Below are positions 22,352 through 33,410 of a stretch of DNA of 64,000 nucleotides, piece by piece. How positions within the stretch are numbered: the first letter of the stretch is position 1; every line of letters starts with the position of its first letter. This DNA comes from Pisolithus tinctorius (lineage: Eukaryota; Basidiomycota; Agaricomycetes; Boletales; Pisolithaceae). Under the pieces are notes generated by a model. The model saw only the letters and a program-made list of their open reading frames with translations. It was not told the origin of the DNA and ran no database searches. The stretch is taken from the NCBI GenBank assembly GCA_024663395.1, contig JANFAH010000041.1, positions 1 through 64,000 of the forward strand. The letters run 5' to 3'. The position numbers were made by a program, and so were the translations under genes.

Positions 22352-23679
22352 TCACGTATCTTGTGCCTTGCGAGGCAACTGGCATACATTCCGCATGCCT
22401 TGAAGTTTGAGGTACCTGTCTAGGGCCTCGAGCTTCTTGCAGTGGGATGTCGGTTCCCATGTGGAGTCTCCCAGATTCCACTTAACAAGGAATTCTACCT
22501 TGTTTCCAGACCACCAGTGGGTGAGTACCTTGTCCACTATCCATTCATTGTCGTCAGTCGTACCGATGTCATAGAAGGCATGTGCATCACATCGTGGAAA
22601 CAGTGAGTCGTCGTTTGGCTCATACTTGCACAGAAGCCCAACATGAAATGTTGGGTGTATGTGTCTCACTCTTAGCTGCTCTGGCAGCTCGAGTGTATAT
22701 GTATCACTCGCACTTTTACAGTGTAGAACCTTCATCGGCCTGATGAATCTTGGCATGAGCTTATGAGCTTGTCCTTTGGGCATGGTCAGGTTCTTTGTGG
22801 AGAGATACACCAGGTCTCCAACTAGAAGGTGAGTTCCTTTCACTCGTTTCTTGTTGGTGTGGTACATCTGCACCACCCTACTCTCTATTATGGTGTCATG
22901 TGCCATCTCTAAATTTTCCAGTGCTTGTCAGACGAACATCCTTACTCCTGGGGATGACGTAGTCATCCCTTTCTCGATGTGTTGCATCATTATGGGCATA
23001 TGTCCGTAGTTTAGTTCGAATGGGGCAAACCCTGTAGAACTGTTGATGCTTGAGTTTATTGCAAACTTGACCATTGGCAGCTTCAACACCCAGTCCTTCT
23101 GGTCTGGACAGACCATCAACCATAGCATCTGCGCTACATTGCATATGGCTCATTCGGATGCACTGTCCATCTGCGGGTGAAATGCAGTTGACACTAGGAG
23201 CTTCACTCCTAACATTCTGTGCATCTCACACCAGAACATCGACATAAATTTTGTGTCTCTGTCCGAGACGATTGTTTCTGGTAGCCCATGTAAATGGATC
23301 CCTTACAGATGGCGTCCAGGAATTCTGGCACATCTCTGTAGGTTATTGGCAAGGTTCATGAGGCCTCAGCAGATTCAAATATCGATGGATCCTCTTCCAC
23401 AATTGCGAGAGGAGTATCCTCGTCATTCCTTTCTGCAGCCGAGGCCATCTCCTGAGCCTCCAGGATACGGTTTTCCTGTTTTTCCTTTAGCTGGTTACTC
23501 TTACAAAGAGTCCCTTCCTGCTCTTTCATTGCTGATAGTCTCAGCTCTTGCCATCTGTCCTGAGGGAGATCATCTCCCTCTGGGTCCAGGCGTATGTCGG
23601 CATTTGCCCACTTGACGTTCTCGTCAGAGATGTTGTCTCCTCCTTCCTCCTCATAGTAACAGGATAGGCAATCCGCCAC
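22352..23679 (-). pseudogene. B-outer integrase and chromodomain with internal deletion
   Basis: The C-terminal part 22352-22906 is open: GDLVYLSTKNL, PRFIRPMKVL, HPTFHVGLL and the chromodomain WIVDKVLTHWWSG, EFLVKWNLGDSTWEP. Upstream the sequence jumps near 23297 from the core after the first catalytic Asp to the linker before the HHCC module. Relative to B2 about 523 bp (B2 31024-31546) are absent, removing the zinc module and the first catalytic Asp. The N-terminal linker (RLDPEGDDLPQDRWQE) is at 23356-23679. It cannot encode an active integrase. Confidence 0.8.
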
Positions 23680-25161
23680 TCAGTTCTCTGAGCCTTTGGT
23701 GTATACTATGTTCGCGTCAAAGCACGACATATAATCTATCCACCAGACCTGTTGGCTTGACAGTTTTCGTTGGGTTTTGAGGTATCCCAGGGCCTCATGA
23801 TCTGTCACTATCATGAACTTAAACCTGAGGAGTTTATCCTCCCATTTTAGTAAGGCTTCAATTATTGTGAGGGTCTCTCGCTCAAAGGTCCTATAGTTTT
23901 GTTGGGCATCGCTCAGTTTTTTTGACATGAAACCTGCTGGTTGGCAGGTCTTCCATTTGGGTCCTTGCCTGTACAGTGCACCCACTCCATAGAGTGATGC
24001 ATTGCAGATGAGCCATACTGGCTCTTCCTTCTTTGGATCTATTGGCCACAGTACTGGGTATTTGCAAGCCAGGTCCTTAATCATCTGGAAGCATCGGTCG
24101 TGGATTTCCCTCCACAGGAACGGATGTCCATTCCTTTGTATCCCAGTTAGTGGCGTCGTGCACACTGAAATATCTGGCATAAACTGTGCCAGGTACTCTA
24201 CAAGGCCAACGAATTGTTGAACCTCGTTGAGTGACTTAGGTACTCTCCAGTTCCTAATTCGAGACATCTTGTCTCTATCTGCATGCATGCCCTTGGCATT
24301 GATTATGTGCCCAAGGCAGTCGAGTTTCTCAGCATATAAGTCGCACTTCTCTCTTTCGAGGAAGAAGTTGGCCTGACACAGTGTTTCAAACACTATCTGG
24401 AGGTGCTGCTTGTGCTCCTCCAGTGTATCACTGTAGATGAATATATCATCAAGACAGATGTATACAAAACATCCTATGTGATCTCTAAAGATCACAGTCA
24501 TAAGGCATTGAAACGTCGCAGGGGCATTACAATCCCCCTGCTGCATGACTTGGCTTATAAAAGTGCTGTAAATCATTGAGAAGGCTGTCTTCCAGACATC
24601 TTCAGGCTCGATGCATACCTGTTTGTACGCATTCGACAAGTCGATCTTTGAGCGATACTTTGCTCTCGCAATGTCCATCCTGATCTGATCCTGATCAGGG
24701 AAGGGAGTTACATCCCTTATTGTATTTTCATTTCTTTTATGACAGTCAATGACTGTTTGTAGTTTGCCATTCTTTTTTGGTATACACAGCATGGGTGTGG
24801 CTTGTGGGATGCTTTTTAGCACCCACCACTCCATGTCTGTGTACTGACGGATTTTATCCGACAACTGTTGCTTTAGTGTGTCAGTGCAACGAGGCAAGTG
24901 GTATGAGTACCGCTTGTCCTCATTGATCAGGGGAATCCTGTGGTTTACCTCCCGTAAAGGAGGTAATTTCGGATCGACACCTTCGAACCTTCATCTAAAC
25001 TTTTCGAACCATCACTCCCTTAGGCGAGGTATATCTTTGTCCCCCAGTGTTCTTTTTTGTATTGGTTTTATTACTGCGAGTGTAGGCTCGCTTTTCAACT
25101 CTAACTGCCCTCCCCCCAGCAAGCCCTCATGAGGCTGTGACAGCCTTGCAGGGCATGCTAG
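23680..25161 (-). pseudogene. B-outer reverse transcriptase and RNase H
   Basis: The frame from 24897 to 23680 is open for 405 codons. It holds CIPKKNGKLQTVID, SKIDLSNAYKQV, the catalytic box YICLDDIFIYSD, LYAEKLDCLGHI, and the RNase H segment VWLICNASLYGVGALY and IVTDHEALGYLKTQRKLS. The Y-x-DD box reads C-L-D-D here where B2 has Y-L-D-D, and the first RNase H Asp (CDAS in B2) reads CNAS, so two catalytic positions look altered. The region 24900-25161 gives the linker ahead of RT. Confidence 0.85.
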
Positions 25162-26786
25162 TCATTTGTTCGAGGAGGAGCTGGCTTTAGGGAGGCATGA
25201 GTGCCCCTCTCTGGCGACCTCAGGCTCCGTGAGCATGAGGACCTTTTCGCCTGCAATCGTCATCAACTTTTCAGCGAAGTTGAGCACCACTTTGTGCTGC
25301 CTAAGGAATGGGATTCCTAGAATACAGTTGTAGCAATCGTTATTAGCCACATCAAAATAACAGCTGTTCTGTTGGTGGCCCATCTTTATCATGAAGAGTC
25401 CTCCATGTGTAATTTTCGATTGGCTACCTCTGCAGCCCAATTGCAGCGTAAGCTGCTGATCGAGCGGAAACACTTTCATCTTCGTGACCTTGGCGAAAGC
25501 TGGGCTCACAAAGTTTCCAGTGCTTCCAGTGTCGATCATTGTGTAGGCTTTACAGCCGTTTATGATGGTGTCTACTGTTACACACATGCGCAATTCTGGT
25601 GTGATTTGCAGGCGGGTTCCCGCTTCCTGCTTAGTATGCATTGCATACTGAAAAGCACGTGTCAGTGGCTTTGCTATCAGTTGCAAATCCATTGCAGCCA
25701 TACGTGGGTTATCGTGGATGCGATGTCCCTCAATGATTATATCTCCATGTGGTGTTTCCACCACCATATCGTTGGGGTATATCCTGACTTTGTTGTTATT
25801 TGGGTTAGGCCGACTTATGCGACACTCAGTTGCACAGAGCTGATCATATAGCTCCCCAGGAATATCATTCCTGGTCGGCGCAGTTGTGCGCAAGCGTTGG
25901 ATATCACACAACACTTGTACCCATTGTGCTTCGAGGGACCTGATGTGATTAGCCATCGTATGTATTGCACACTGAATGCGATCGGTGTTCATACCGTGCC
26001 CCTCCATTTGGGCACAGTCGCAGTCTTCCCAGCCCCTATTGTACTCGTGGAACGTGAGTTGCGCAGGGAACTGCAGTGCGATGGTGAGCGAGGTATTCTC
26101 CTCAGCTATGGCCTCGTCAATGTGTTCCCTGCATTGTTGGCATTTGGGGCAATGCTCGGAGTGAGTAGCTCCATAAACCGGTGACCAAGTCCAGGTCCCA
26201 CCTGTGATTTCAGGATGTTCTGCTTGACGAGGGTCTAGACCATCTCATCTTCATTTATTCTGAGCGATGCACTTCTTACTATATCGTCCTCTTCTCGGGA
26301 GGTAGGCAGGTGTTCTACCGTCCCATCTCTATTTATCCACACCATTCCCCATGGTGTTTCGATGACCAATGTGTCCAGATATATTTGGACATTAGGGGTC
26401 ATTACGCTCTGCAATTGTAGATTGATCATAGCGTTCCACAAGGGCTCATCCAAGGTTAATTGGGGTTGAGCTGCATGACACATGCCTTCGCGTGCTATCG
26501 ATATTTCTCGAAGGGCATCCCTTCGATGTCCTTCCATACACCGGAGATGATATGCTAGTAGGTGAAGGGCCATCCTAGTGCACCACACACTAAGATTTGG
26601 TGTCTCCATCGGAGCATGCCTTCCATCCTCCCTACCCCTTTTGTATTCCTGTCATGCATGATTCTCGTTATTCACAAGAACCCTGACCAGAGATGGATTA
26701 CCGTTTAGTAGCCCTTCAGCTACGTGATCCACTCAGTGGCTACACTCATCACACGTGAACTCATGTACAGCTCCGTATAGGTCCGA
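25162..26786 (-). pseudogene. B-outer pol N-terminal region with aspartic protease
   Basis: The frame 25162-26007 carries the protease: MIDTGSTGNFVSPAF, and NCILGIPFLRQHKVVLNF as the C-terminal strand. Upstream, 26235-26609 holds a duplicated helical/strand unit (MALHLLAYHLRCMEGHRRD, QIYLDTLVIETPWG). The element breaks off at 26786 at the TCCGA site used by B2. A TGA ends the frame at 25162 (after SSSNK) at the same place as in B2. Confidence 0.8.
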
Positions 26787-26983
26787 TGTAAGGTTGTAGT
26801 GGAATTGCCTCAAGCTCACATGCGCGAAGTGTACCGTATGGTATTCGCACAGTAAGACATAGAGACAAAAAAGATTCTCTCTAAAATTTTCGAGGCAATA
26901 CTTATATACGAGGAGGCATGTGATACCGAGGTATCACATGCCCATACTAAGTAGCTACTATATTCGGGGTATAACCCCTAACA
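26787..26983 (-). repeat. B2 3-prime LTR
   Basis: The LTR is 197 bp. On the - strand it starts TGTTAGGGGTTATACCCC, with a GGGGT-TAT-ACCCC hairpin. A PPT-like purine run GCAGGGGAGGG adjoins at 26984-26995. Confidence 0.92.
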
Positions 26984-27197
26984 CCCTCCCCTGCAGAGCC
27001 AACCCAGGCTCGGAAAGTAAAAAGAAAAACAAAGAGACGAGAGAGGAAAAGAAAAAGAAAAGAAAAAGACAGTTGCGCGAAGGTTAGGCTTCGCAAACTA
27101 ATACTTTGAGGGTTAGGCCTCAAAGTCCAAATGCAGAGAAGGGGTGTTGAACCCAATCCTTTCATCGGAGAGTTGAGTCTCCAGAGGGAACATTCCC

Positions 27198-29749
27198 TCA
27201 CATTCGCGACCTATCCTCGTCCTCAAATAGGTCGTCAGTCATTTCGCCCTCCTCGGGCTCAGAGTCTTTAGTAGGGGGATTTCCCCTAACAGTGGATGCT
27301 CCCCCACGAGGACAGTGGGGGAGGTCATAGATGAACGCCGCAGAGGCGAACGCAGAGATGATCTGCTGATCGTCAGCCCGTAAGGGCGTGTGACCCGAAG
27401 GGACCTGGTTGATGGTGCAACCAATGGCTTGAGCCTGACGCTTGTACCACTCCCTCGATCCAACATCGCTTGGGGGGCAAGGTTCGGTGAGAGCCTTCCT
27501 CAGGGGCTCGATTTTTGCCATAACCTGAGGGTTATTCTCCCCTCCATTGGCAATGATGCTGTTGACATACTCTCGACCAGCTTGTCGAGCCCATTGTAGC
27601 ACGTCGTCAGTGTCATACGTGCTGACCCCGGTAGCAGCGAGATACACTGCGATCGAGGCCCTGTCAGCTGAGGCAGTGAACTCACCATCCCAGGGATGTG
27701 ATGCGCCTTCGACTGGGCTGACTTCCGCCCAGTCGAGGAGGGACCGATATCGTCCCCTTACCGCGAGTAGACAAGCCAATTCGCGCATCCAGACATTTTG
27801 AGCCCTATGGTTCTGAGGGACTGGCGCCAGGCACTCGTAAAGGAGGAACCCTCAGACGTTGCACAGAGACAGAGGGTCGGCCTCTGCATCGGAGTCATCT
27901 GGCCTGCTAGAAGTCCCCAGTACCCCTGGGAGCATGGCCACGAGTGTGGACTTGCCGTCTTTGCCCCAGCGAGGGTGCCTCTGCTCTTTGTCGATGAACT
28001 CCCTCCAAGCTTCGATGGAACTGTCGAGGGGAGGGGCATTCAATGGTAGCTCAGGAATGCCCCTAGACCTCCCACCAGAGGGCTTGGCCCCTTTTGCCTT
28101 GCGAGGAGGTTGTGTCCTCGTGGAGGACTGAGCTTGGGAGCTCGGCTTGGGCCTTTGTTCAGAGACCTGTTGAGTCTCATGTGGTTGAACCGCTACGCGG
28201 TCGATAAGAGCGGGAGTAGGGGTTGAACCTACATCGGATGCTGGAGTCGAGCCCAAAGGAGTGTCTGCTATCCGCTCCTGCAGTGCTGGAGCACCTCCAG
28301 AGGGGCCAGATGTAGGTGGGGGTATCCCCACAGCGGGTGCTTGTTCCTCTTCCCCTTGAGGTCAAACCGCCTTCCCCTTTTCCTTGAGGGCCCCTCTCCT
28401 CTCGCAAGATTTCTTGGAAGACCATGCAGGAGGCTTCCATTCGCTCAATGCGAGGTTGATGACCTCATTTGACCCCAACTTGCATCTTTTCCACAAGTTG
28501 AGGTAAGTTATAAGGTCCTGCGCCTTTCGGACGCAGGGAGCCTTATCCTCTGGCTCCTGTAATGCTTTCGCGTAGAGCTGGTGGATATCATCCGCAGTGT
28601 TGAAGAGGGCGACAGGCCCCAGGATGCCTCCTTCAAACCATACGGTCTCTTGCCCACTGGGACCGGTGGGACGATGCGCAGCCTGAGGTTGCGCTTCACA
28701 CTGTTGATCTTTTTGCCCTCATAGGCGTAGAGATTGTTGTTGATCCTCATGAAGAGGATCTTATTCTTACCGTCCGAGCCTTCACCCAGACTAATCACAC
28801 GATGGGGCCATTCCGTCCCATCGAACTCAGGGAACATTGTTCCCTGTGCAAGAACAGAGGGTGCTCCCTCATCCAGAGTCATCTGGACATCACTAGGGAC
28901 GTCTGGAAAGCCGACAGCATGGTCGGTCATCATCACATCCTCCGTAGGAGGATGGTGAGGCCATCCGTGCTGTGACGAGGGTTGCTCCCTTGAAACATGA
29001 GAACCAGCAGGCTTTGCCTGCACCCTCCCCCTGGAAACAAATGTCGCAGCGGGGAGGGCCGTCTGGGACGTCAAGGGACCAGCTCCAGGCTGGTCAAGAA
29101 TGTGGTGGTCAGGGCCACCAAGGGATGCAACTCATGCACGTTCAAAATCCCGCACCTCCTGCTCGACCGACATGGGAGCTGGAAATGGACGACGAAGCTC
29201 GTCGATTTTGTCTTGTAAGTGACGAATCTCATCGTCACAGTCGTTGAGGTTGTCCTCAAGGTACGCAATGCGACGACGCATGTCGTTGTATGGGGAACGG
29301 CGGACAATGTGTGCAGCTTCGTCTGCGAGGTTGAATATTGCAGGAGTGAGACCTGCTTCGGAGAGGGCCATGCCCTGGGAGACGTGCAACGCATAAGCAT
29401 TGCACGTCGTGCAACCGGAATCGTGATGCTGGATGAATGGCAGTTGTGGGTGGTACACCCAGAAAGGTCCTCAAGAGTGTTTGTTGTGATGATCATCGCG
29501 CTCTTGAGACGAGGTGCGTGACGACGCGACGGATGGGGAGCGAGCATGCTTCCGGCCACTGCTGACTGTACACATGCTGCGCTGAGCAGTGGGGGATGGC
29601 GAGCGAGGAGCCTCGCTATCAGGTCGTGCGCCTTGACGTGCAGAGAGCTCACCACGATCACGCGTGGCTGACTCCCTGCGAGAACGGTGCAGGGATGGCT
29701 GGGGGGAGCACGAGCTCCGGGTACTGCGACGATAATCACGGGAAGACAT
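27198..29749 (-). pseudogene. B2 ORF3, uncharacterised long protein downstream of pol
   Basis: From ATG 29749 to the stop at 27198 about 850 codons are readable. Order: an Arg/Ser-rich basic N-terminus (SSRDYRRSTRSSCS), a coiled-coil-like segment (ALSEAGLTPAIFNL, RRRIAYLEDNLNDCDDEI), a conserved core (MFPEFDGTEWPH, KNKILFMRINNNLYAYEG, LRLRIVPP),  a Pro/Ser-rich linker (GIPPPTSGPSGGAP), a helical C-terminal domain (ACLLAVRGRYRSLLDWAE, VMAKIEPLRKALTEP) and an acidic end. A 13-bp deletion near 28640 relative to B-outer shifts the frame, and several TGA codons interrupt it. B-outer has CGA at one of them (the CNV-stop-GFL site). The family is not recognised. A Gag-like accessory or a DNA-binding protein are possibilities, unproven. 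Confidence 0.6.
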
Positions 29750-30077
29750 TCTGGACAGTTGGTTGTGTTGGAAAAAGGCAGTGCTACGAAGTGGTACGAG
29801 TGAGGAAGAAGCAAGAATAAAAAAGGAGGGCATGAGGCGTAATTAAAAAACTTAAGTAATACTCGACATAGAAAAAACACATGAACGAGGAGTGATCGGC
29901 GGGTGGCTACGTTATACTATCTACCTTTGACAGAATGCGGTGTTCGGTTATTTTTAGGCTTTTGATCTTTATCTTTGTTATTTTTATGTTTATTTGACTT
30001 TGTTTTTTCTCTGAGTCCATTTGGTTCTGTTAGTAGTACACGACTACTCATAGTCACTATGTGGCTACTATGCATTC

Positions 30078-32012
30078 TCATGTATCCTGTGCCTTGCAAG
30101 GCAACTGGCGTATATTCCGCACGCCTTGAAGTTCGAGGTACCTGTCTAGGGCCTCGAGCTTCTTGCAGTGGGACATCGGTTCCCATGTGGAGTCTCCCAG
30201 ATTCCACTTAACAAGGAATTCTACCTTGTTTCCAGACCACCGGTGGGTGAGTACTTCGTCCACTATCCATTCATCATCGTCAGTCATACCGACGTCATAG
30301 AAGGTGTGTGCATCACGTCGTGGAAATAGTAAGTCGTCGTTTGGCTCATACTTGCACAGAAGCCCAACGTGAAACGTTGGGTGTATGCATCTCACTCTTA
30401 GCTGCTCTGGCAGCTCGAGCGTATATGTATTGCTCGCGCTTTCACAGCGTAGAACCTTCATCGGCCCGATGAATCTTGGCACGAGCTTACGAGCTTGTCC
30501 TTTGGGCATGGTCAGGTTCTTCGTGGAGAGATACACCAGGTCTCCAACTCGAAGGTGAGTTCCTTTTGTTCGTTTCTTGTTGGCATGGTACGTCTGCACC
30601 ACCCTACTCTCGATTATGGCGTCATGTGCCATTTCTAAATTTTCCAGTGCTTGTCGGACGAACGTCCTTACTCCTGGGGACGACGTAGTCGTCCCTTTCT
30701 CGATGTGTTGCATCATTACGGGCATATGTCCGTAGTTCAGTTCGAATGGGGCAAACCCCGTAGAACTGTTGGTGCTTGAGTTTATTGCAAACTCGACCAT
30801 TGGCAGCTTCGACACCCAATCCCTCTGGTCCGGTTGGACCATCGACCGTAGCATCTGTGCTACATTGCGTATGGCTCGTTCGGACGCACCGTCCGTCTGC
30901 GGGTGGAATGCAGTTGACATTAGGAGCTTCGCTCCTAACATTCTGTGCATCTCACGCCAGAACGTCGACATAAATTTTGTGTCTCTGTCCGAGACGATTG
31001 TCTCTGGTAGCCCGTGTAAGTGGGCTATTTCTTTTATGAATATCCATGCGAGTTCCAAAGCTTGCACCGTCGTCTTCACCGGTATCAGGTGTATCATGGA
31101 CGTCAGACGGCATAGGACTACCCACAGGTAGTCATACCCTTCGCTCGGTGGGAATGGTCCCACAAAGTCCATTGCTATTGACCCCCACAGTCGTCTCGGC
31201 ACAGGTAGGCTGTGCAGTAGTCCTGGAGGCCGCTGATTGTCAGCCTTCGTTGCCTGACAGATGGGGCAGGTTCTGCAAAACCTGTCCACTTCTCGACCGA
31301 GCTTTGGCCACCAGTACCACCTGCAGATATAGTCCGCCGTTCTCTGGGATCCAAAATGTCCCAGCGTCCTGTGCGCCTGGTCTACGACCCGTGCAATAAT
31401 GTCATCGTTTTTGTACTTTGTGTGAGGAAGGCACAACACTTCCTCTCCACCACGATTTTTCGTGTAAAGCAGACTGTCTCTTTCCTCAAACTGAGGGTGA
31501 TGTGACGGTTGCGCTAGTATCTTCACGAGCGTAGGCTCGTTCTTGTATCCCTTACCGATGGCGTCCAGGAATTCTGGCGCATCTCCATAGGTTATTGGCG
31601 AGGTTCGTGAGGCCTCAGCAGATTCAAATATCGATGGATCCTCTTCCGCAATTGCGAGAGGAGCATCCTCGTCGTTCCTTTCTGCAGCCGAGGCCATCTC
31701 CTGAGCCTCCAGGATGCGGTTTTCCCGTTTTTCCTTTAGCCGGTTACTCTTACGAAGAGTCCCTTCCTGTTCTTCCATCGCTGATAGTCTCAGCTCTTGC
31801 CATCTGTCCTGAGGGAGATCATCTCCCTCTGGGTCCAGGCATATGTCGGCATTTGCCCACTCGACGTTCTCGTCAGAGACATTGTCTCCTCCTTCCTCCT
31901 CATAGTAACGGGATAGGCAATCCGCCACTCGGTTTTCTGAGCCCTTGGCGTATACTATGTTCGCGTCAAAGCGCGACATATAATCTATCCACCGGACCTG
32001 TCGGCTCGACAG
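30078..32012 (-). CDS. pol: B2 integrase with chromodomain
   Basis: The open frame has 633 codons including the end of RNase H. It contains the linker DDLPQDRWQELRLS, the zinc module (HRTLGHFGSQ, CRTCPICQATKADNQRP), the catalytic core with Asp in IAMDFVGPFP, Asp in IVSDRDTKF and the following Glu region, the GPY/F-like module (RVGDLVYLSTKN, PRFIGPMKVLR) and a C-terminal chromodomain (WIVDEVLTHRWSG, EFLVKWNLGDSTWEP). The catalytic residues are in place. The frame is continuous with RT apart from one TGA at 32016, where B-outer has CGA (KTQRKLS), so this copy was almost intact. Confidence 0.92.
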   Translation of the reverse strand: MSSRQVRWIDYMSRFDANIVYAKGSENRVADCLSRYYEEEGGDNVSDENVEWANADICLDPEGDDLPQDRWQELRLSAMEEQEGTLRKSNRLKEKRENRILEAQEMASAAERNDEDAPLAIAEEDPSIFESAEASRTSPITYGDAPEFLDAIGKGYKNEPTLVKILAQPSHHPQFEERDSLLYTKNRGGEEVLCLPHTKYKNDDIIARVVDQAHRTLGHFGSQRTADYICRWYWWPKLGREVDRFCRTCPICQATKADNQRPPGLLHSLPVPRRLWGSIAMDFVGPFPPSEGYDYLWVVLCRLTSMIHLIPVKTTVQALELAWIFIKEIAHLHGLPETIVSDRDTKFMSTFWREMHRMLGAKLLMSTAFHPQTDGASERAIRNVAQMLRSMVQPDQRDWVSKLPMVEFAINSSTNSSTGFAPFELNYGHMPVMMQHIEKGTTTSSPGVRTFVRQALENLEMAHDAIIESRVVQTYHANKKRTKGTHLRVGDLVYLSTKNLTMPKGQARKLVPRFIGPMKVLRCESASNTYTLELPEQLRVRCIHPTFHVGLLCKYEPNDDLLFPRRDAHTFYDVGMTDDDEWIVDEVLTHRWSGNKVEFLVKWNLGDSTWEPMSHCKKLEALDRYLELQGVRNIRQLPCKAQDT

Positions 32013-32015
32013 TTT

Positions 32016-33410
32016 TCATTGGGTTTTGAGGTATCCCAGGGCCTCATGATCTGTCACTATCGTGAACTTAAACCCGAGGAGTTTACCCTCCCATTTTAGT
32101 AACTCTTCAATTATCGCGAGGGTCTCTTGCTCAAAGGTCCTATAGTTTTGTTGGGCATCGCTCAGTTTTTTTGACATGAAACCTGCTGGTTGGCAGGTCT
32201 TCCATTTGGGTCCTTGCCTGTACAGTGCACCCACTCCATAGAGTGATGCGTCGCAGACGAGCCATATTGGCTCTTCCTTCCTTGGATCTATTGGCCGCAG
32301 TACTGGGTATTTGCAAGCCAGGTCCTTAATCATCTGGAAGCATCGGTCGTGGATTTCCCTCCACAGGAACAGATGTCCATTCCTTTGTATTCCAGTTAGT
32401 GGCGTCATGTATGCCGAAATATCTGGCATAAACTGTGCCAGGTATTCTACGAGGCCAACGAACCGTTGAACCTCGTTGAGCGACTTAGGTACTCTCCAGT
32501 TCCTAATTCGAGACATCTTGTCTCTATCTGCATGCACGCCCTTGGCGTCGATTATGTGCCCAAGACAGTCGAGTTTCTCGGCGTATAAGTCGCACTTCTC
32601 TCTTTCGAGGAAGAAGTCGGCCCGACATAGTGTTTCAAACACTATCTGGAGGTGCTGCTCGTGCTCCTCCAGTGTATCGCTGTAGACGAATATATCGTCG
32701 AGATAGACGTATACAAAATGTCCTATGTGATCTCTAAAGATCACAGTCATAAGGCGTTGAAACGTCACAGGGGCATTACAATCCCCCTGCTGCATGACTT
32801 GGCTTATAAAAGTGCTGTAAATCATTGAGAAGGCTGTCTTCCAGACATCTTCAGGCTCGATGCATACCTGTTTGTACGCATTCGACAAGTCGATCTTTGA
32901 GCGATACTTTGCTCTCGCAACGTCCATCCTGATCTGGTCCTGATCAGGGAAGGGAGTTACATCCCTTATTGTATTTTCATTTCTTTTACGACAGTCAATG
33001 ACTGTTCGTAGTTTGCCATTCTTCTTTGGTATACACAGCATGGGTGCGGCTTGTGGGACGCTTTTTAGCACCCACCATTCCGTGTCTGTGTACTGATGGA
33101 TTTTATCCGACAACTGTTGCTTTAGCGCGTCAGCGCAACGAGGCAAGTGGTACGAGTACCGCTTATCCTCGTCGATCAGGGGAATCCTGTGGTTTACCTC
33201 CCGTAAAGGAGGTAATTTCAGTTCGACACCTTCGAACCTTTGTCTAAACTTTTCGAACCATCGCTCCCTTAGGCGAGGTATATCTTTGTCCCCCAACGTT
33301 CTTTTTTGTATTGGTTTTATTACTGCGAGTGTAGGCTCGCTTTTCGACTCTAACCGCCCTCCCCCCGGCAAGCCCTCACGAGGCTGTGACAGCCTCGCAG
33401 GGCGTGCTAG
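32016..33410 (-). CDS. pol: B2 reverse transcriptase and RNase H
   Basis: The open frame has 451 codons: APMLCIPKKNGKLR, YRSKIDLSNAYKQV, the catalytic VYLDDIFVYSD box, YAEKLDCLGHIIDAKG, the connection segment, and RNase H with LVCDASLYGVGAL and IVTDHEALGYLKTQ. Key Asp residues are present, unlike in B-outer. There is no own start codon in context; it is a polyprotein part. A TGA in front (33411-33413, after SSSNK) separates it from protease, and the same TGA exists in B-outer. Confidence 0.9.
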   Translation of the reverse strand, partial: LARPARLSQPREGLPGGGRLESKSEPTLAVIKPIQKRTLGDKDIPRLRERWFEKFRQRFEGVELKLPPLREVNHRIPLIDEDKRYSYHLPRCADALKQQLSDKIHQYTDTEWWVLKSVPQAAPMLCIPKKNGKLRTVIDCRKRNENTIRDVTPFPDQDQIRMDVARAKYRSKIDLSNAYKQVCIEPEDVWKTAFSMIYSTFISQVMQQGDCNAPVTFQRLMTVIFRDHIGHFVYVYLDDIFVYSDTLEEHEQHLQIVFETLCRADFFLEREKCDLYAEKLDCLGHIIDAKGVHADRDKMSRIRNWRVPKSLNEVQRFVGLVEYLAQFMPDISAYMTPLTGIQRNGHLFLWREIHDRCFQMIKDLACKYPVLRPIDPRKEEPIWLVCDASLYGVGALYRQGPKWKTCQPAGFMSKKLSDAQQNYRTFEQETLAIIEELLKWEGKLLGFKFTIVTDHEALGYLKTQ

